Part shown: positions 37,692-46,265 of the stretch, piece by piece
Layout: every line of letters starts with the position of its first letter
Numbering within the stretch: position 1 is the stretch's first letter
DNA from: Novosphingobium barchaimii LL02
GTDB lineage: Bacteria > Pseudomonadota > Alphaproteobacteria > Sphingomonadales > Sphingomonadaceae
Assembly (NCBI RefSeq): GCF_001046635.1
Contig: NZ_KQ130461.1
Location: 27,299 to 91,298, forward strand
Direction of reading: 5' to 3'
DNA: 64,000 nt
Notes under the pieces: generated by a model
The model's input: the letters and a program-made list of their open reading frames with translations, nothing else
Database searches by the model: none
Told to the model about the DNA's origin: nothing
Program-made: the position numbers and the translations under genes

Positions 37692-38384
37692 TCAGCGTTT
37701 CCGCTCACGGTGATTTCGCTGAGGGCTGGGTTCTTGCACCTGGGCGGCGCGATGCGCCGCCCATACTCGCTTGACTGTGCTGCGGTCGCAATCGGCCAGC
37801 TCTGCCGTTTTGGCAATGCTCTTGCCCGCCTCGCGCAATGCCACAATGCGGGCGTGCGTTGCCCGATCGCCTTTGCGCCCTCCGCTGCGACCTGCGGCTT
37901 TTGCCAAGGCGATACCCTGGCGCTGTCGCTCGCGGCGATCGGTGTAATCGTCGTGGGCCATCTGTAAGGCGATCTTCAAGAGCATCGCCTGAACAGATTC
38001 GAGCACGATGCGGGCGATGCCATCGGCATCGGCCGCGAGGTCGGACAGGTCCACGACGCCGGGAATGGCAAGTCGCGCGCCTCGCGCACGAATTGTCTCA
38101 ACCAGCTGCTCAGCCTCGGTCAAGGGGAGACGACTTATCCGGTCGATCTTCTCCGCGATCACTACTTCGCCGGGTTGAAGATCGGCAATCATTCGCAAAA
38201 GCTCGGGGCGGTCGGCGCGGGCACCCGATGCCTTCTCTCGATAGACCGCCGCGACATAGTAGCCTGCGGCCTTTGCTTCGCCCACGATCGCGTCTTGGCG
38301 ACGCAAATCCTGCGCGTCGGTGCTGACGCGCAGATAGACGCGGGCAATCTGTGGGGCAGGGGAAGGAACGTTCTCAGTCAGCAA
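37692..38384 (-). CDS. Plasmid serine recombinase (resolvase/invertase family)
   Basis: About 230 aa from a TTG at 38384, which overlaps the sigma-like gene by 11 bp; a TTG at 38486 is possible but lies deep inside that gene. The catalytic serine is in ARVYLRVSTDAQDLRRQD. PGEVVIAEKIDRISRLPLTEAEQL is the usual second block, and the C-terminal HTH reads IVALREAGKSIAKTAELADCDRSTVKRVW in parts. It may resolve plasmid multimers. Confidence 0.85.
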   Translation of the reverse strand: MLTENVPSPAPQIARVYLRVSTDAQDLRRQDAIVGEAKAAGYYVAAVYREKASGARADRPELLRMIADLQPGEVVIAEKIDRISRLPLTEAEQLVETIRARGARLAIPGVVDLSDLAADADGIARIVLESVQAMLLKIALQMAHDDYTDRRERQRQGIALAKAAGRSGGRKGDRATHARIVALREAGKSIAKTAELADCDRSTVKRVWAAHRAAQVQEPSPQRNHRERKR

Positions 38385-39108
38385 GGTCAGGCCCCTCGGG
38401 CGGCGATGAGCGAAGCTTGGCAATGCCTGCGTCCGCTTGTGCGATTTCAATTCCGCACTGGCGCGCTCTTGCGCGCAATCGCTCAAGCTCAGAATTGCGG
38501 GGGAGAAACATGCGAATGACCCGGTTCCGTCCTTCTAGCGCGATTATGCGCTGCGCAAGATAAGCCGCCTCATCATTCAAGGCCTGGTGCTGTTCCTCCG
38601 CCTTGCGTAGCTGGCGCTCCCACGCTCGCTTTCGAGCTTTCGCGCGCCGCCTTTCATCGCGGTGTCGAGCATCAATCCTTTTTTGGTCCTGCTCTCTGGC
38701 CGCTGCTTCGGCCGCGCTAGCGGCAACTTCCTCTTCCCGCGCCCTATCAGCATTTCGCTTCGCAATGAGCGCATCGAGCACGGCCGCGTCCGTGCCGAGA
38801 TTGTTCATCACCCATCGCATCCGTCTGTAGGCCTTTGCTTCGATCTGTCCGATCGAACCAGGCGAAAGCCCCACCACACTTGCCACTGTTCGCTGCGTTT
38901 GCGCTTCCCCCTCGGGACCACCAATCCTTAGGCGCACAATTTGCTCTTCTCGCGGTTCGAGAGTTGCTAGCAGTTTGTCCATAATGTGAGGATCGTTGAT
39001 CCGCTCGATCGCGCTGCCGCCGAGGCTATCAGCCGAAGCCGTTGCGCTATGGTTCGCCGTCTTGGCAAGCTTCGCATTAAACAGCGCGATCGGTGACTGC
39101 ATGTTCAT
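38374..39108 (-). CDS. Sigma-70 region 4-like regulator with coiled coil
   Basis: 244 aa (ATG at 39108; ATG at 39102 also possible). Residues 40-95 (LLATLEPREEQIVRLRIGG, TQRTVASVVGLSPGSIGQIEAKAYRRMR) look like sigma factor region 4, a -35-binding HTH. The rest is a long Arg/Glu/Ala coiled coil (residues 105-215). No region 2 is seen, so it is not a complete sigma factor. It faces the XRE gene across a 150-bp gap full of repeats. Confidence 0.7.
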   Translation of the reverse strand: MNMQSPIALFNAKLAKTANHSATASADSLGGSAIERINDPHIMDKLLATLEPREEQIVRLRIGGPEGEAQTQRTVASVVGLSPGSIGQIEAKAYRRMRWVMNNLGTDAAVLDALIAKRNADRAREEEVAASAAEAAAREQDQKRIDARHRDERRRAKARKRAWERQLRKAEEQHQALNDEAAYLAQRIIALEGRNRVIRMFLPRNSELERLRARARQCGIEIAQADAGIAKLRSSPPEGPDLAD

Positions 39109-39112
39109 TATC

Positions 39113-39211
39113 CCATGTTCCAGCACGAACATGGCGCACAATCTATACCATCTGCGCTAGGCGCGAAAGCCATGGCGCAAATAGCTTCTAGAGCAACCCT
39201 ATTGCGCCATG
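39113..39211. promoter_or_regulatory. Operator-like repeats between divergent regulators
   Basis: Contains an inverted repeat CCATGTTC-N6-GAACATGG (39113-39134). It also has an ATGGCGCA box at 39131, CATGGCGCAA at 39171-39180 and its inverse TTGCGCCATG at 39202-39211. The set sits between the minus-strand sigma-like gene and the plus-strand XRE gene. Likely binding sites of the XRE protein. Confidence 0.65.
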
Positions 39212-39257
39212 CTGCCCGTGCCGACATTCTGCGCCTAGCCAGAAGGACGCGAACACG

Positions 39258-39515
39258 ATGCCAACCATATACCTGAAACGAACATCGCCGTTGATGGCCC
39301 AGCTAGGGGCCAACATCGCTCGCGAACTAAAGAAACTAGGCATAACTCAAGGGGAGTTGTCCGAACGCTCGGGCGTTGCGGCGTCACATATTTCATACAT
39401 GGTGCGCGGACATGGTAATCCAACGCTTGCTACCTTGGAGAGCCTTGCCGATGTTTTCGGATTATCGGTTGTCGAATTATTGGCAGCGGATAGCACTTCC
39501 CGCGATAAGTCCTGA
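39258..39515 (+). CDS. XRE-family helix-turn-helix regulator
   Basis: 85 aa. HTH_3 domain LGANIARELKKLGITQGELSERSGVAASHISYMVRGHGNPTLATLESLADVFGL in parts (recognition helix AASHISYMVRG). It is a lambda-Cro/C1-type repressor, one of few plus-strand genes in this half. Probably controls its own and the divergent promoter. Confidence 0.88.
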   Translation: MPTIYLKRTSPLMAQLGANIARELKKLGITQGELSERSGVAASHISYMVRGHGNPTLATLESLADVFGLSVVELLAADSTSRDKS

Positions 39516-39547
39516 AAGGCAGTCGCTTAATTTGATCGGAACAATCT

Positions 39548-39808
39548 ATGTCCAGTAACCCGCCCCGCGAATTTGACCGACTGCTACAAGATGCGCCGCT
39601 GGTGCGGGCAATGGGGGGAGCACTCTCGATGTTTGCCACGCTGCTTGCGCGCCAAGGCATTGTCGAGGCGAGCGAGGTTGCAAACTTGCTGGGTATCTAT
39701 GCGGTCGCCACAAGCGAAGTCGATAATGAAGAGGGCATGATCTTGGGATGCTGGGCAGCTATGATCCGCGACGTGGCGGAGCAACAGCGCACAGCTACTC
39801 GCAAATAA
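39548..39808 (+). CDS. Small hypothetical protein after the XRE gene
   Basis: 86 aa, 32 bp after the XRE gene. Helical (FDRLLQDAPLVRAMGGALSMFATLLARQGIVEASEVANLLGIY in parts), ending basic. No family known. Confidence 0.6.
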   Translation: MSSNPPREFDRLLQDAPLVRAMGGALSMFATLLARQGIVEASEVANLLGIYAVATSEVDNEEGMILGCWAAMIRDVAEQQRTATRK

Positions 39809-39859
39809 CCCCGGCGCGCACGGCGCTAAGGGGCCGGTCACGGCCCTTGGCGGCGGGCG

Positions 39860-40120
39860 TCAGCGCGCCGCCTTGGCGGCGAGGTCGCGCAGGCCGTAGC
39901 CGTCGGTCTTGTTGCGGGCGGCGTCCGCCACCTGGCGGACGATGTGCACCATGAAGCTGCGCCGGTTGGTGCGGCTGATGCACGAGAATCCGGCCTGCAA
40001 GGCGATTGCCTGCACCTCGTCCACGGGGCGTTTGTCCAGGACGCGGTAGGCGTCGCCGAGCTTGCCGCTGCGGGTGGCTTCGACCAGGGCACGGGCTGCC
40101 GTCTCGGTGTCGTTGCTCAT
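39860..40120 (-). CDS. Small hypothetical protein
   Basis: 86 aa from the ATG at 40120 (GGAGCCACGCC upstream). Two helical parts: TAARALVEATRSGKLGDAYRVLDKRP and FMVHIVRQVADAARNKTDGYGLRDLAAKAAR in parts. Not recognised. Confidence 0.6.
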   Translation of the reverse strand: MSNDTETAARALVEATRSGKLGDAYRVLDKRPVDEVQAIALQAGFSCISRTNRRSFMVHIVRQVADAARNKTDGYGLRDLAAKAAR

Positions 40121-40497
40121 GGCGTGGCTCCTGTCTCGGATTGCGGGTGCGGTGGCCGGTTCCCCGGCCACCGCTGCGGGCCGCTAGGCGGCTGCGGCTA
40201 GTCAGCACGGCCACGGTGACTCCACCTGCGGGGGTCGTGGATCCTAACCCCGGCAACAACAGCTCAACGGCACGCCTGGTGGTGGTGCAGCAGAATGATG
40301 GAGCTGGTTGTAATGCAGGGAATGAAGGGGTGAGCTGTGCGGAGCATGCTACGCGGCCGCCGGCCGGAGCTGCGAACAAGGAACCCGACGCCGGCGCAAC
40401 GCCGGGGTCGCGATAGGCGAACCAGGCCGCCCCGAGGGGCGGCTTCGCTTAAGCGCTTAAGTCGTGCCGGGTCGGGGCGGATCGCGTCCCTCGCAAA
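40121..40497. other. Gap with hairpins, no gene
   Basis: 377 bp. Holds GC-rich inverted repeats near 40153-40195 (GGCCGG...CCGGCC), a hairpin GCCGCCCC/GGGGCGGC near 40428-40444 that could end transcription of the gene at 40498, and a perfect 14-bp palindrome CTTAAGCGCTTAAG at 40448-40461. No coding frame is convincing. Confidence 0.55.
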
Positions 40498-40944
40498 CTA
40501 GTCCGCGCAGACGGCGACCCGGCTCATTGTCATCGGGCCTCCACCGAATCCCGGCGTCGCGCGATTGACCCAGCGAACCTTCTTGCAGCTCGTCTTGCCG
40601 GTGCGCGTTGTCGCCCTCGGACGGGCGTCGGCCGGGGCTGCGCCAGCCTGCTCGTCCAGCCATCGGTTCGCTGCGGCGGGGCCGTCCCGCAGCATCCTGC
40701 GACGATACTCGGCCTTGTTTCTAGAGAAGGCGGCTTGCCGCTCGGCCTGCGAAACCTGCCGTGACGGCGTGGTACGCGGAGGCGCCTTGGACCTTCTCTC
40801 GCCAGGCCTGTCCGTCACCATGTCCTGTTGGTGACGACGCAGTGTTTCGTCTCGAACCGAGTCGAGATGCGTGCCTAGGTAATCCTGCGCTGCTACGGGG
40901 CCAGTGGTGGCAAGTAATGCCAGGACTAGAGCGATGTTCCGCAT
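40498..40944 (-). CDS. Exported hypothetical protein, basic
   Basis: 148 aa from the ATG at 40944 (AGGAGAATTCA upstream). Signal peptide MRNIALVLALLATTGPVAAQ. The mature protein is Arg-rich (RRHQQDMVTDRPGERRSK, AFSRNKAEYRRRMLRDG) and has two cysteines near the end (CKKVRW and the final VCAD). Unknown function. Confidence 0.65.
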   Translation of the reverse strand: MRNIALVLALLATTGPVAAQDYLGTHLDSVRDETLRRHQQDMVTDRPGERRSKAPPRTTPSRQVSQAERQAAFSRNKAEYRRRMLRDGPAAANRWLDEQAGAAPADARPRATTRTGKTSCKKVRWVNRATPGFGGGPMTMSRVAVCAD

Positions 40945-40991
40945 TGAATTCTCCTGCGTGTTTCGGAAGCCACGGCGCGAAGTGCTGTGCC

Positions 40992-41204
40992 TTACTGCCA
41001 TCGTCCGCCCTCGGTTTCAACGAACGTCTCCGGCAAGTGAAAGGCTTGCAGGGCGACGGTCAGGGCGTCTTGGACGTCCGACCATTCGACGCCATCGGGG
41101 CCGTCAAGATAGGCGCGGATCAGCAGGCGGCACGCCTGCGCGGCCTTGGACGGGTCGGGCTTGATGGTGAGCGGACTGCGACGCTCGGCGAGTGATGCGG
41201 TCAC
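40992..41204 (-). CDS. Small hypothetical protein
   Basis: 70 aa from a GTG overlapping the previous stop (GTGA). Helical: KAAQACRLLIRAYLDGPDGVEWSDVQDALTVALQAFHL in parts. Paired with the gene at 41201. Unknown. Confidence 0.6.
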   Translation of the reverse strand: MTASLAERRSPLTIKPDPSKAAQACRLLIRAYLDGPDGVEWSDVQDALTVALQAFHLPETFVETEGGRWQ

Positions 41205-41464
41205 TGTCGTTCTCCTGTCTTGGGGTAGCCGTGAGCCGCTTCGATCTTCTGGGCCAGCTCGGCCAGGTGTTCGGAATCAAGTAGATCCTCGGCGCTAAGA
41301 TCGGCCGCGAAAAACTCGCTTCCGCTGGGTGGCGCGCGATCGACGGCGAAAGCGGTCAGATAGGGCCGCGCCTCGTCCGTGGCGATCCAGCGCCAGAAAG
41401 CATTGCCCTGGCCGAATAAACCGCTCTCGAACATATCGAGCCGTGCTTGTGCGAAGTCGGTCAA
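41201..41464 (-). CDS. Small hypothetical protein
   Basis: 87 aa from a TTG at 41464 with GGAGACGC before it; upstream frame lacks coding character. Core FWRWIATDEARPYLTAFAVDR and an acidic helix LSAEDLLDSEHLAELAQKIEAAHG. Unknown function; translationally coupled to the next gene. Confidence 0.6.
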   Translation of the reverse strand: MTDFAQARLDMFESGLFGQGNAFWRWIATDEARPYLTAFAVDRAPPSGSEFFAADLSAEDLLDSEHLAELAQKIEAAHGYPKTGERQ

Positions 41465-41526
41465 TTTGCGTCTCCTGACAATCAGGCGGTTCGGCAAAAA
41501 AAGGGAGGCCGAAGCCTCCCTTTGTC

Positions 41527-41748
41527 TTACTGGAACAGTTTGATGAAAGCGGGCGCGAGGCCGATGACTGCGAGGACGAAACCGACGCTGCCGATGACCC
41601 AAGTTTGTGCCGTCAGCTTGCTTTCGATTCCCTTGTTCGCCTCCTGAACCTTCACGGCGATATACTCCTCAATAGCCTCTACAACTTCCGCTGCGGCGTC
41701 GTCGGACAGATTAGCCGCTTTCAGTGCTCTAAACAATTTGATGTGCAT
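41527..41748 (-). CDS. Small tail-anchored membrane protein
   Basis: 73 aa from the ATG at 41748 (GAAGGAGAACC upstream). An acidic helix (LSDDAAAEVVEAIEEYIAVKVQEANKG) is followed by one membrane helix (WVIGSVGFVLAVIGLAPAFI), resembling small DUF1640-type plasmid proteins. One of two genes with a type C leader, 58 bp before its start. Confidence 0.65.
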   Translation of the reverse strand: MHIKLFRALKAANLSDDAAAEVVEAIEEYIAVKVQEANKGIESKLTAQTWVIGSVGFVLAVIGLAPAFIKLFQ

Positions 41749-41805
41749 CCGGTTCTCCTTCTCGTTGGTGACGGGAGACACCCGGCATGGGCACCGGCGC
41801 CGGCT

Positions 41806-41888
41806 GTCAGGGACCGCGAAGCGGCCGCGTTAGCGGGCGGTGGGGGAGCCGATTTGCGCAGCAAATTGGGGGGACCGCCGATCCTTGA
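41806..41888 (-). repeat. Leader repeat C, copy 1
   Basis: 83 bp matching 46641-46723 with about two differences. It contains ATTTGC-GCA-GCAAAT, an inverted repeat that could bind a regulator. Both copies start exactly 58 bp before a minus-strand gene. Confidence 0.85.
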
Positions 41889-41980
41889 AAGCTGGCGCGC
41901 ACCCATGCCAAAATGCCACGACACACAGAGAGAAGAGATTGCGCGGGGCGGGGTTCGATGCCCCGCCCCGCGCTCTGCAT

Positions 41981-42036
41981 GGGGTGACTACACGAAAGTG
42001 ACGCAACTGCACGGTAAGGGCGAACGGATAGCGAAC
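41981..42036 (+). repeat. Tn-B left inverted repeat
   Basis: Pairs with 46140-46195. The tnpA stop codon is just beyond its inner end. Confidence 0.93.
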
Positions 42037-42037
42037 G

Positions 42038-44995
42038 TCACGCGGCGAGCAAGGAGCTGACGGCGCGCAGCGGCCGCAAGGCATCCGGATCTGGGCGATC
42101 TTCGACATTCCAGCTATAGTCCCCTGTCAGCGAGATGTGCTCCCAGCCCAACGGTGCGATGTGGCGTGCGATCTCGTCGGGCGTACCGATGTCAGCCAAC
42201 GCCATTTCGAGATAGCGGGTGTTCCACAGGATGATGGCGGCGACGAGCAGATTGAGGCCCGATGCCCGATAAGTCTGGTTCTCGAAGCGCCGATCACGCA
42301 GCTCGCCGAGTTGGTTGAAGAAGAGCGCGCGGGCGAGCGCATTGCGGGCTTCACCCTTATTGAGGCCCGCCTGGGTGCGCCGGCGCAGGTCAATGTCGCG
42401 CAGCCAGTCGAGCATGAAGATCGAGCGTTCGAGGCGGCCAAGCTCGCGCAACGCGAGGGCCAGTCCATTTTGTCGGGGATAGGCGGACAGCCGGCGGAGC
42501 ATCGCCGAAGCGGTGACGGTGCCGGTGCGGATCGATGTGGCGAACCGCAGCAGTTCGTCCCAATGCGCGGCGACATGACCCAATGCGATCGGCTCGGCCG
42601 TCATGCCAGTGAGCAGCTGGCCAGATTCCTGGCCAGGCAGGAGGTGCAAGCGACGCTCCCTGATATCGCGGAGGCGCGGCGCGAAGCGGTAGCCGAAGAA
42701 AGGCATGAGGCCGAACACATGGTCCGATGCCCCGCCTGTATCGGTGTAGTGCTCCTCAATCGTCAGGCCGGTCTGATGATACAGCAAGCCATCCAGCACA
42801 TAAGGCGCTTCGCCGGCAGTCGCCGCGATCACCCTGCTCGCGAAGGGATCATATCGATCCGAGACATGGGTGTAGAAGGCGACGCCCGGTTCGTTGCCGC
42901 TGCGTGCGTTGATGTCGCCGATCGCGGCCCCACGACCGCCAGCGTGAAATTGCTGTCCGTCGCTCGACGAAGTGGTGCCGTCTCCCCACAGCGCGGCGAG
43001 TGGCATGGCGCGATGGGCGTCGATCAGCCTTCCCAGCGCTTCGCCATAAGCGGCCTCGCTAATATGCCAGTCGTGAAGATGGGCGAGCTGACGCAGACTT
43101 GCGCCCCGGCAGGTTTCCGCCATGCGTGTGAGGCCGAGATTGATGCCATCGGCGAGGATGACCGTGAGCAGCGCATTGCGATCGTCGGCTTCCCGGCCCG
43201 AACGACGATGGATGAAGCATTCGCTGAACCCGGTCCAGGCATCGACCTCCAGCAGAAGATCGGTGATCTTCACGCGCGGCAGTCGATCATAGGCGGCGCG
43301 ACGGGCAATCTCGGTGGCGGGCGGCGTTGCCGCCTTCAGCGGCGAGATGATGAGGCCGTTTTCGTCAAGCCTCACCTGGGGCAGCTCGCCCTGACGCGCG
43401 AGGATCGTCACCTGTTCGATCGCCGTGTCGAGCCTGGTGCGCCTTTCCTCGATATGGCGCTCGAAATCCGTTTCGATGGCTAGCGGCAAAGGCCCCTTCT
43501 CGTGAAGCGCCGCAAAGGTCGCCGGCGGGATGAGATAGCTGTCGAAATCGCGAAACTGCCGGCTTCCCGCGACCCAAATGTCTCCCGCTCGCAGCCGTTC
43601 ACGTAGCTGCGACAGGGCGCATAGTTCATAGGCGGCACGATCGACGATGCCATCGCGCAGGACGAACGGCCGCCATGCGGACGGCACAAAGCGCAGCGGC
43701 ACGCGATCAGGCAAGCGCCTTTTGCCGGTCTGGTAGAGCTCCGCGATGATGGCCAGCGCTGACAGGAGCCCCTGCACCGCACCGGCGCCGCGAAATTCAA
43801 AGGTGTTGAGAAAGGCACCGGCAAAGAGCTTCACAGTGCGATGCCGCTCGATCAATTCGGCCGTGCGATCGACGGTTTCCGGTCGCCCGAGCACTTCGGC
43901 CTGCTCGACGGCCACGGCGAAGCGCTGCCAGTCCAGCGCCTCGATCTGCGCCAGAAAATCCACGCCCTTGGTGCGCGCGTCGATGAGGAGCCGGCAAGAT
44001 CCCGTGAGCGTCCGGAGATGGCCTTGCAGCTCGCGCACCGTCTTTAGGGCTTTGTCGCGAGTCCGGTTCTCGGCGCGGCGCGCCATGCTCCCCAACAGCT
44101 TGTCGAACATCGTCAGGGCCGCGTCGGTCAGGCTTTCCTCAAGGCGGATGCCGGTTGCCGCCAGTGTTGCATGTCTCCGTAGGGCATTGAGTTCGCCAAG
44201 GTGCTGGGGCGTGATGCGGCTGCCTTCGTCCGCCAGCCTGTCAAAAGTCAAAGCCGGGATCATGTCGGCACGGGCGCGATCGAGGCCCAGCGCGCGGACA
44301 TAGGCGAGCCGTTCGATCAGGCGCAGGATGGTGCGCGCTGCCGGCGACTGTGGCGCATTGCGTAGCCAGGATAGCCATGTGGTGGCCTGCCCCGACCGTC
44401 GCGCCAGCAAATCGTCCAGGCCCTGTAGTGTGTCGGGCAGCAGGCCATTTGTGAGCACTTCATAGGTAAGCTGTTCAGCTTGCTGGCGAGCCCGTCGCAG
44501 TACCGCTTCGAGAATCGACGAAGAAGGCAGGAGGATCTGCCGACGGCGGAGTTCATCGACGATGACCCCTGCCATCTGGCCGGGATGGATGATGGTCTGC
44601 GCGATCGGGATCGAGAAGGCGACAACTTCACGGAAGGCGTCGCGGTCGAAGATCCTGAACCCGTGCGATCGTCGGATTTCAACGAGATGCTCGCGACGGG
44701 TCTGGTCCCGATGAGCATAGGCCGCAAAGGCTTCAGGCGCGATGTCGAGTTGCTGCGCTACATAGGCGAGCACAGGAGCGGGCGGGACTTCGCCCGCTTC
44801 CAGCGCACGGCCAGGCCATCTCATAGTGAGCAGGAGCATCGCGAAACCGAGCCGGGTGGCATCGCCGCGACGGCGGCCGACAATTTCCACGTCGTCGCTG
44901 GTCAGCGTATAGTGCCGCGCAATCTCGCGCTCATCGAGCGGCGCGCTATAATGCCCCGCCCAGATTTCCGGGCTCACCAGTCGCCGTCTCGCCAC
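42038..44995 (-). CDS. tnpA: Tn3-family transposase TnpA (Tn-B)
   Basis: 985 aa, full length. N-terminal DUF4158 domain (ETSPEIW-like LVSPEIWAGHYSAPLDEREIARHYTL in parts; RRGDATRLGFAMLLLTMRWPGRAL in parts). DDE core: WGDGTTSSSDGQQF (first Asp), DTGGASDHVFGLMPFFGYRFAPRL (second) and the final Glu near residue 880. C-terminus has the GLNKGEARNALARALFFNQLGELRDR motif of Tn3 transposases. Appears functional. Confidence 0.96.
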   Translation of the reverse strand: MARRRLVSPEIWAGHYSAPLDEREIARHYTLTSDDVEIVGRRRGDATRLGFAMLLLTMRWPGRALEAGEVPPAPVLAYVAQQLDIAPEAFAAYAHRDQTRREHLVEIRRSHGFRIFDRDAFREVVAFSIPIAQTIIHPGQMAGVIVDELRRRQILLPSSSILEAVLRRARQQAEQLTYEVLTNGLLPDTLQGLDDLLARRSGQATTWLSWLRNAPQSPAARTILRLIERLAYVRALGLDRARADMIPALTFDRLADEGSRITPQHLGELNALRRHATLAATGIRLEESLTDAALTMFDKLLGSMARRAENRTRDKALKTVRELQGHLRTLTGSCRLLIDARTKGVDFLAQIEALDWQRFAVAVEQAEVLGRPETVDRTAELIERHRTVKLFAGAFLNTFEFRGAGAVQGLLSALAIIAELYQTGKRRLPDRVPLRFVPSAWRPFVLRDGIVDRAAYELCALSQLRERLRAGDIWVAGSRQFRDFDSYLIPPATFAALHEKGPLPLAIETDFERHIEERRTRLDTAIEQVTILARQGELPQVRLDENGLIISPLKAATPPATEIARRAAYDRLPRVKITDLLLEVDAWTGFSECFIHRRSGREADDRNALLTVILADGINLGLTRMAETCRGASLRQLAHLHDWHISEAAYGEALGRLIDAHRAMPLAALWGDGTTSSSDGQQFHAGGRGAAIGDINARSGNEPGVAFYTHVSDRYDPFASRVIAATAGEAPYVLDGLLYHQTGLTIEEHYTDTGGASDHVFGLMPFFGYRFAPRLRDIRERRLHLLPGQESGQLLTGMTAEPIALGHVAAHWDELLRFATSIRTGTVTASAMLRRLSAYPRQNGLALALRELGRLERSIFMLDWLRDIDLRRRTQAGLNKGEARNALARALFFNQLGELRDRRFENQTYRASGLNLLVAAIILWNTRYLEMALADIGTPDEIARHIAPLGWEHISLTGDYSWNVEDRPDPDALRPLRAVSSLLAA

Positions 44996-45134
44996 GCATC
45001 ATCTCCTTCGCTTTGCGAGTCCGTCAGACGGTCCTCTGGCGGTCAGCATGAATATGTCCGTCAACTCTGGACCCGCGATGGCGATTCGGACAAGAATGCA
45101 AATTGATGGGAAAACGGACAGATTGGGACCGGTC
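44996..45134. other. Candidate res site and divergent promoters of Tn-B
   Basis: 139 bp between divergent tnpA and tnpR. GTCCGT (near 45056), TTCGGAC (near 45087) and ACGGACAGATTGGGAC (near 45115) look like resolvase half-sites. Confidence 0.55.
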
Positions 45135-45692
45135 GTGGCACTGATCGGCTATGCGCGGGTATCGACCGGCGATCAGAAGCTGGCGCTTCAGCATGACGCG
45201 CTGAATGTGGCCGGATGCGAGCGCATCTTCGACGACCATGCGTCCGGCGCCAAGACCGATCGGCCTGGCCTGGCCGAGGCGCTCGCCTATCTGCGTACCG
45301 GCGACACGCTGGTGGTCTGGAAACTCGATCGTCTTGGGCGCTCAATGAGCCATCTGATCGAGAAAGTCGGCGAGCTTGCGGCGCGCGGCATCGGATTCCG
45401 CTCGCTCACCGAAAACATCGACACTACCACTTCGGGCGGGATGCTGGTGTTCAACATCTTTGGCTCGCTTGCCCAATTCGAGCGAGATCTAATCCGGGAA
45501 CGCACCCATGCTGGCCTCAAGGCCGCGCGCGATCGGGGTAACAAGGGTGGTCGCCGCCCTGTCGTCACCCCCGACAAGCTACGCAAGGCGCGGGCGCATA
45601 TCGCAGCGGGCCTAACTGTTCGCGAAGCCGCCGCGCGCCTCAAGATCGGGAAGACAGCTCTCTACAAGGCACTGGAACAAAAAACGCCATGA
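45135..45692 (+). CDS. tnpR: Serine resolvase TnpR (Tn-B)
   Basis: 185 aa from a GTG at 45135, the normal length; a longer frame from 45048 would cover the res region. Catalytic Ser in IGYARVSTGDQ, then VVWKLDRLGRSMSHLI, NIFGSLAQFERDLIRERTHAGL, and a C-terminal HTH (AAGLTVREAAARLKIGKTALYKAL). Resolves Tn-B cointegrates. Confidence 0.94.
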   Translation: MALIGYARVSTGDQKLALQHDALNVAGCERIFDDHASGAKTDRPGLAEALAYLRTGDTLVVWKLDRLGRSMSHLIEKVGELAARGIGFRSLTENIDTTTSGGMLVFNIFGSLAQFERDLIRERTHAGLKAARDRGNKGGRRPVVTPDKLRKARAHIAAGLTVREAAARLKIGKTALYKALEQKTP

Positions 45693-46117
45693 ACTTGGGA
45701 ATTACCTGCATGCTGTCGGAACATCGAGCGTTGCTCCGCAAACTGCTATTGCCGCTACTCTGTGCCCTCAGCGGATGCGCCACGGTCCAAGATGGCGAGG
45801 CCGCAGATGCGCTAGAATATGCATGTGGAGACCTTGCCGTTGTCGGACGCATAGTGACGATTAGCTCAAAGGCCAGTCCCGGCTCCGATGGTCTGCCAAA
45901 TTGGCGGAGCCAGTATAACCTTCAAGTACGGATCAAACGAGTGATCCAAGGTAAGGAAAACAGGCATATAGTTCCCGCATCAGCAATCGCTCATGCGCAG
46001 ATACGCGATGATCGGGACTTTCTGGCTGTTCTTCGTCCCGATGGGGAAGGTGGCTACACCCTCATGACAGCCAACCTGTGGGCATATCGTCCGAAAATAA
46101 GCGGACCGTGTTCGTAG
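45689..46117 (+). CDS. Lipoprotein passenger of Tn-B
   Basis: 142 aa, overlapping the tnpR stop by 4 bp (ATGA). N-terminal membrane segment with lipobox (LLPLLCALSGCATV, possible start at MLSEHRALLRKLL). The mature part has a beta-rich pattern (CGDLAVVGRIVTISSKASP, YNLQVRIKRVIQGKENRHIVPASAI in parts) and two Cys. No family recognised. It is a rare kind of transposon cargo and appears coupled to the resolvase. Confidence 0.75.
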   Translation: MNLGITCMLSEHRALLRKLLLPLLCALSGCATVQDGEAADALEYACGDLAVVGRIVTISSKASPGSDGLPNWRSQYNLQVRIKRVIQGKENRHIVPASAIAHAQIRDDRDFLAVLRPDGEGGYTLMTANLWAYRPKISGPCS

Positions 46118-46139
46118 CGGAAATCTGCCCGCCACATGT

Positions 46140-46195
46140 GTTCGCTATCCGTTCGCCCTTAGCGTGCAGTTACGTCACTTTCGTGTAGTCACCCC
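46140..46195 (-). repeat. Tn-B right inverted repeat
   Basis: Reverse complement of 41981-42036 with two mismatches. Confidence 0.93.
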
Positions 46196-46265
46196 TGCAT
46201 GGCACCGAGATCATCGGTTTCGCCCAGCGGGCGAAAGGGGGCGGGGTTAGCCCGCCCCTCCGGCG

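Larger units (their letters stand above)
41981..46195. mobile_element. Tn-B: complete Tn3-family transposon with passenger gene
   Basis: 4215 bp bounded by inverted repeats that match over 56 bp with two mismatches (start GGGGTGACTACACGAAAG). Both sides carry the 5-bp target duplication TGCAT (41976-41980, 46196-46200). It contains divergent tnpA and tnpR and a lipoprotein gene. It is inserted in a non-coding stretch before a small gene and looks recent and intact. It is unrelated in sequence to Tn-A. Confidence 0.95.

Noticed and set aside
42137-43483. 448-codon plus-strand frame inside Tn-B
   Set aside because: Antisense of tnpA; no recognisable protein features.
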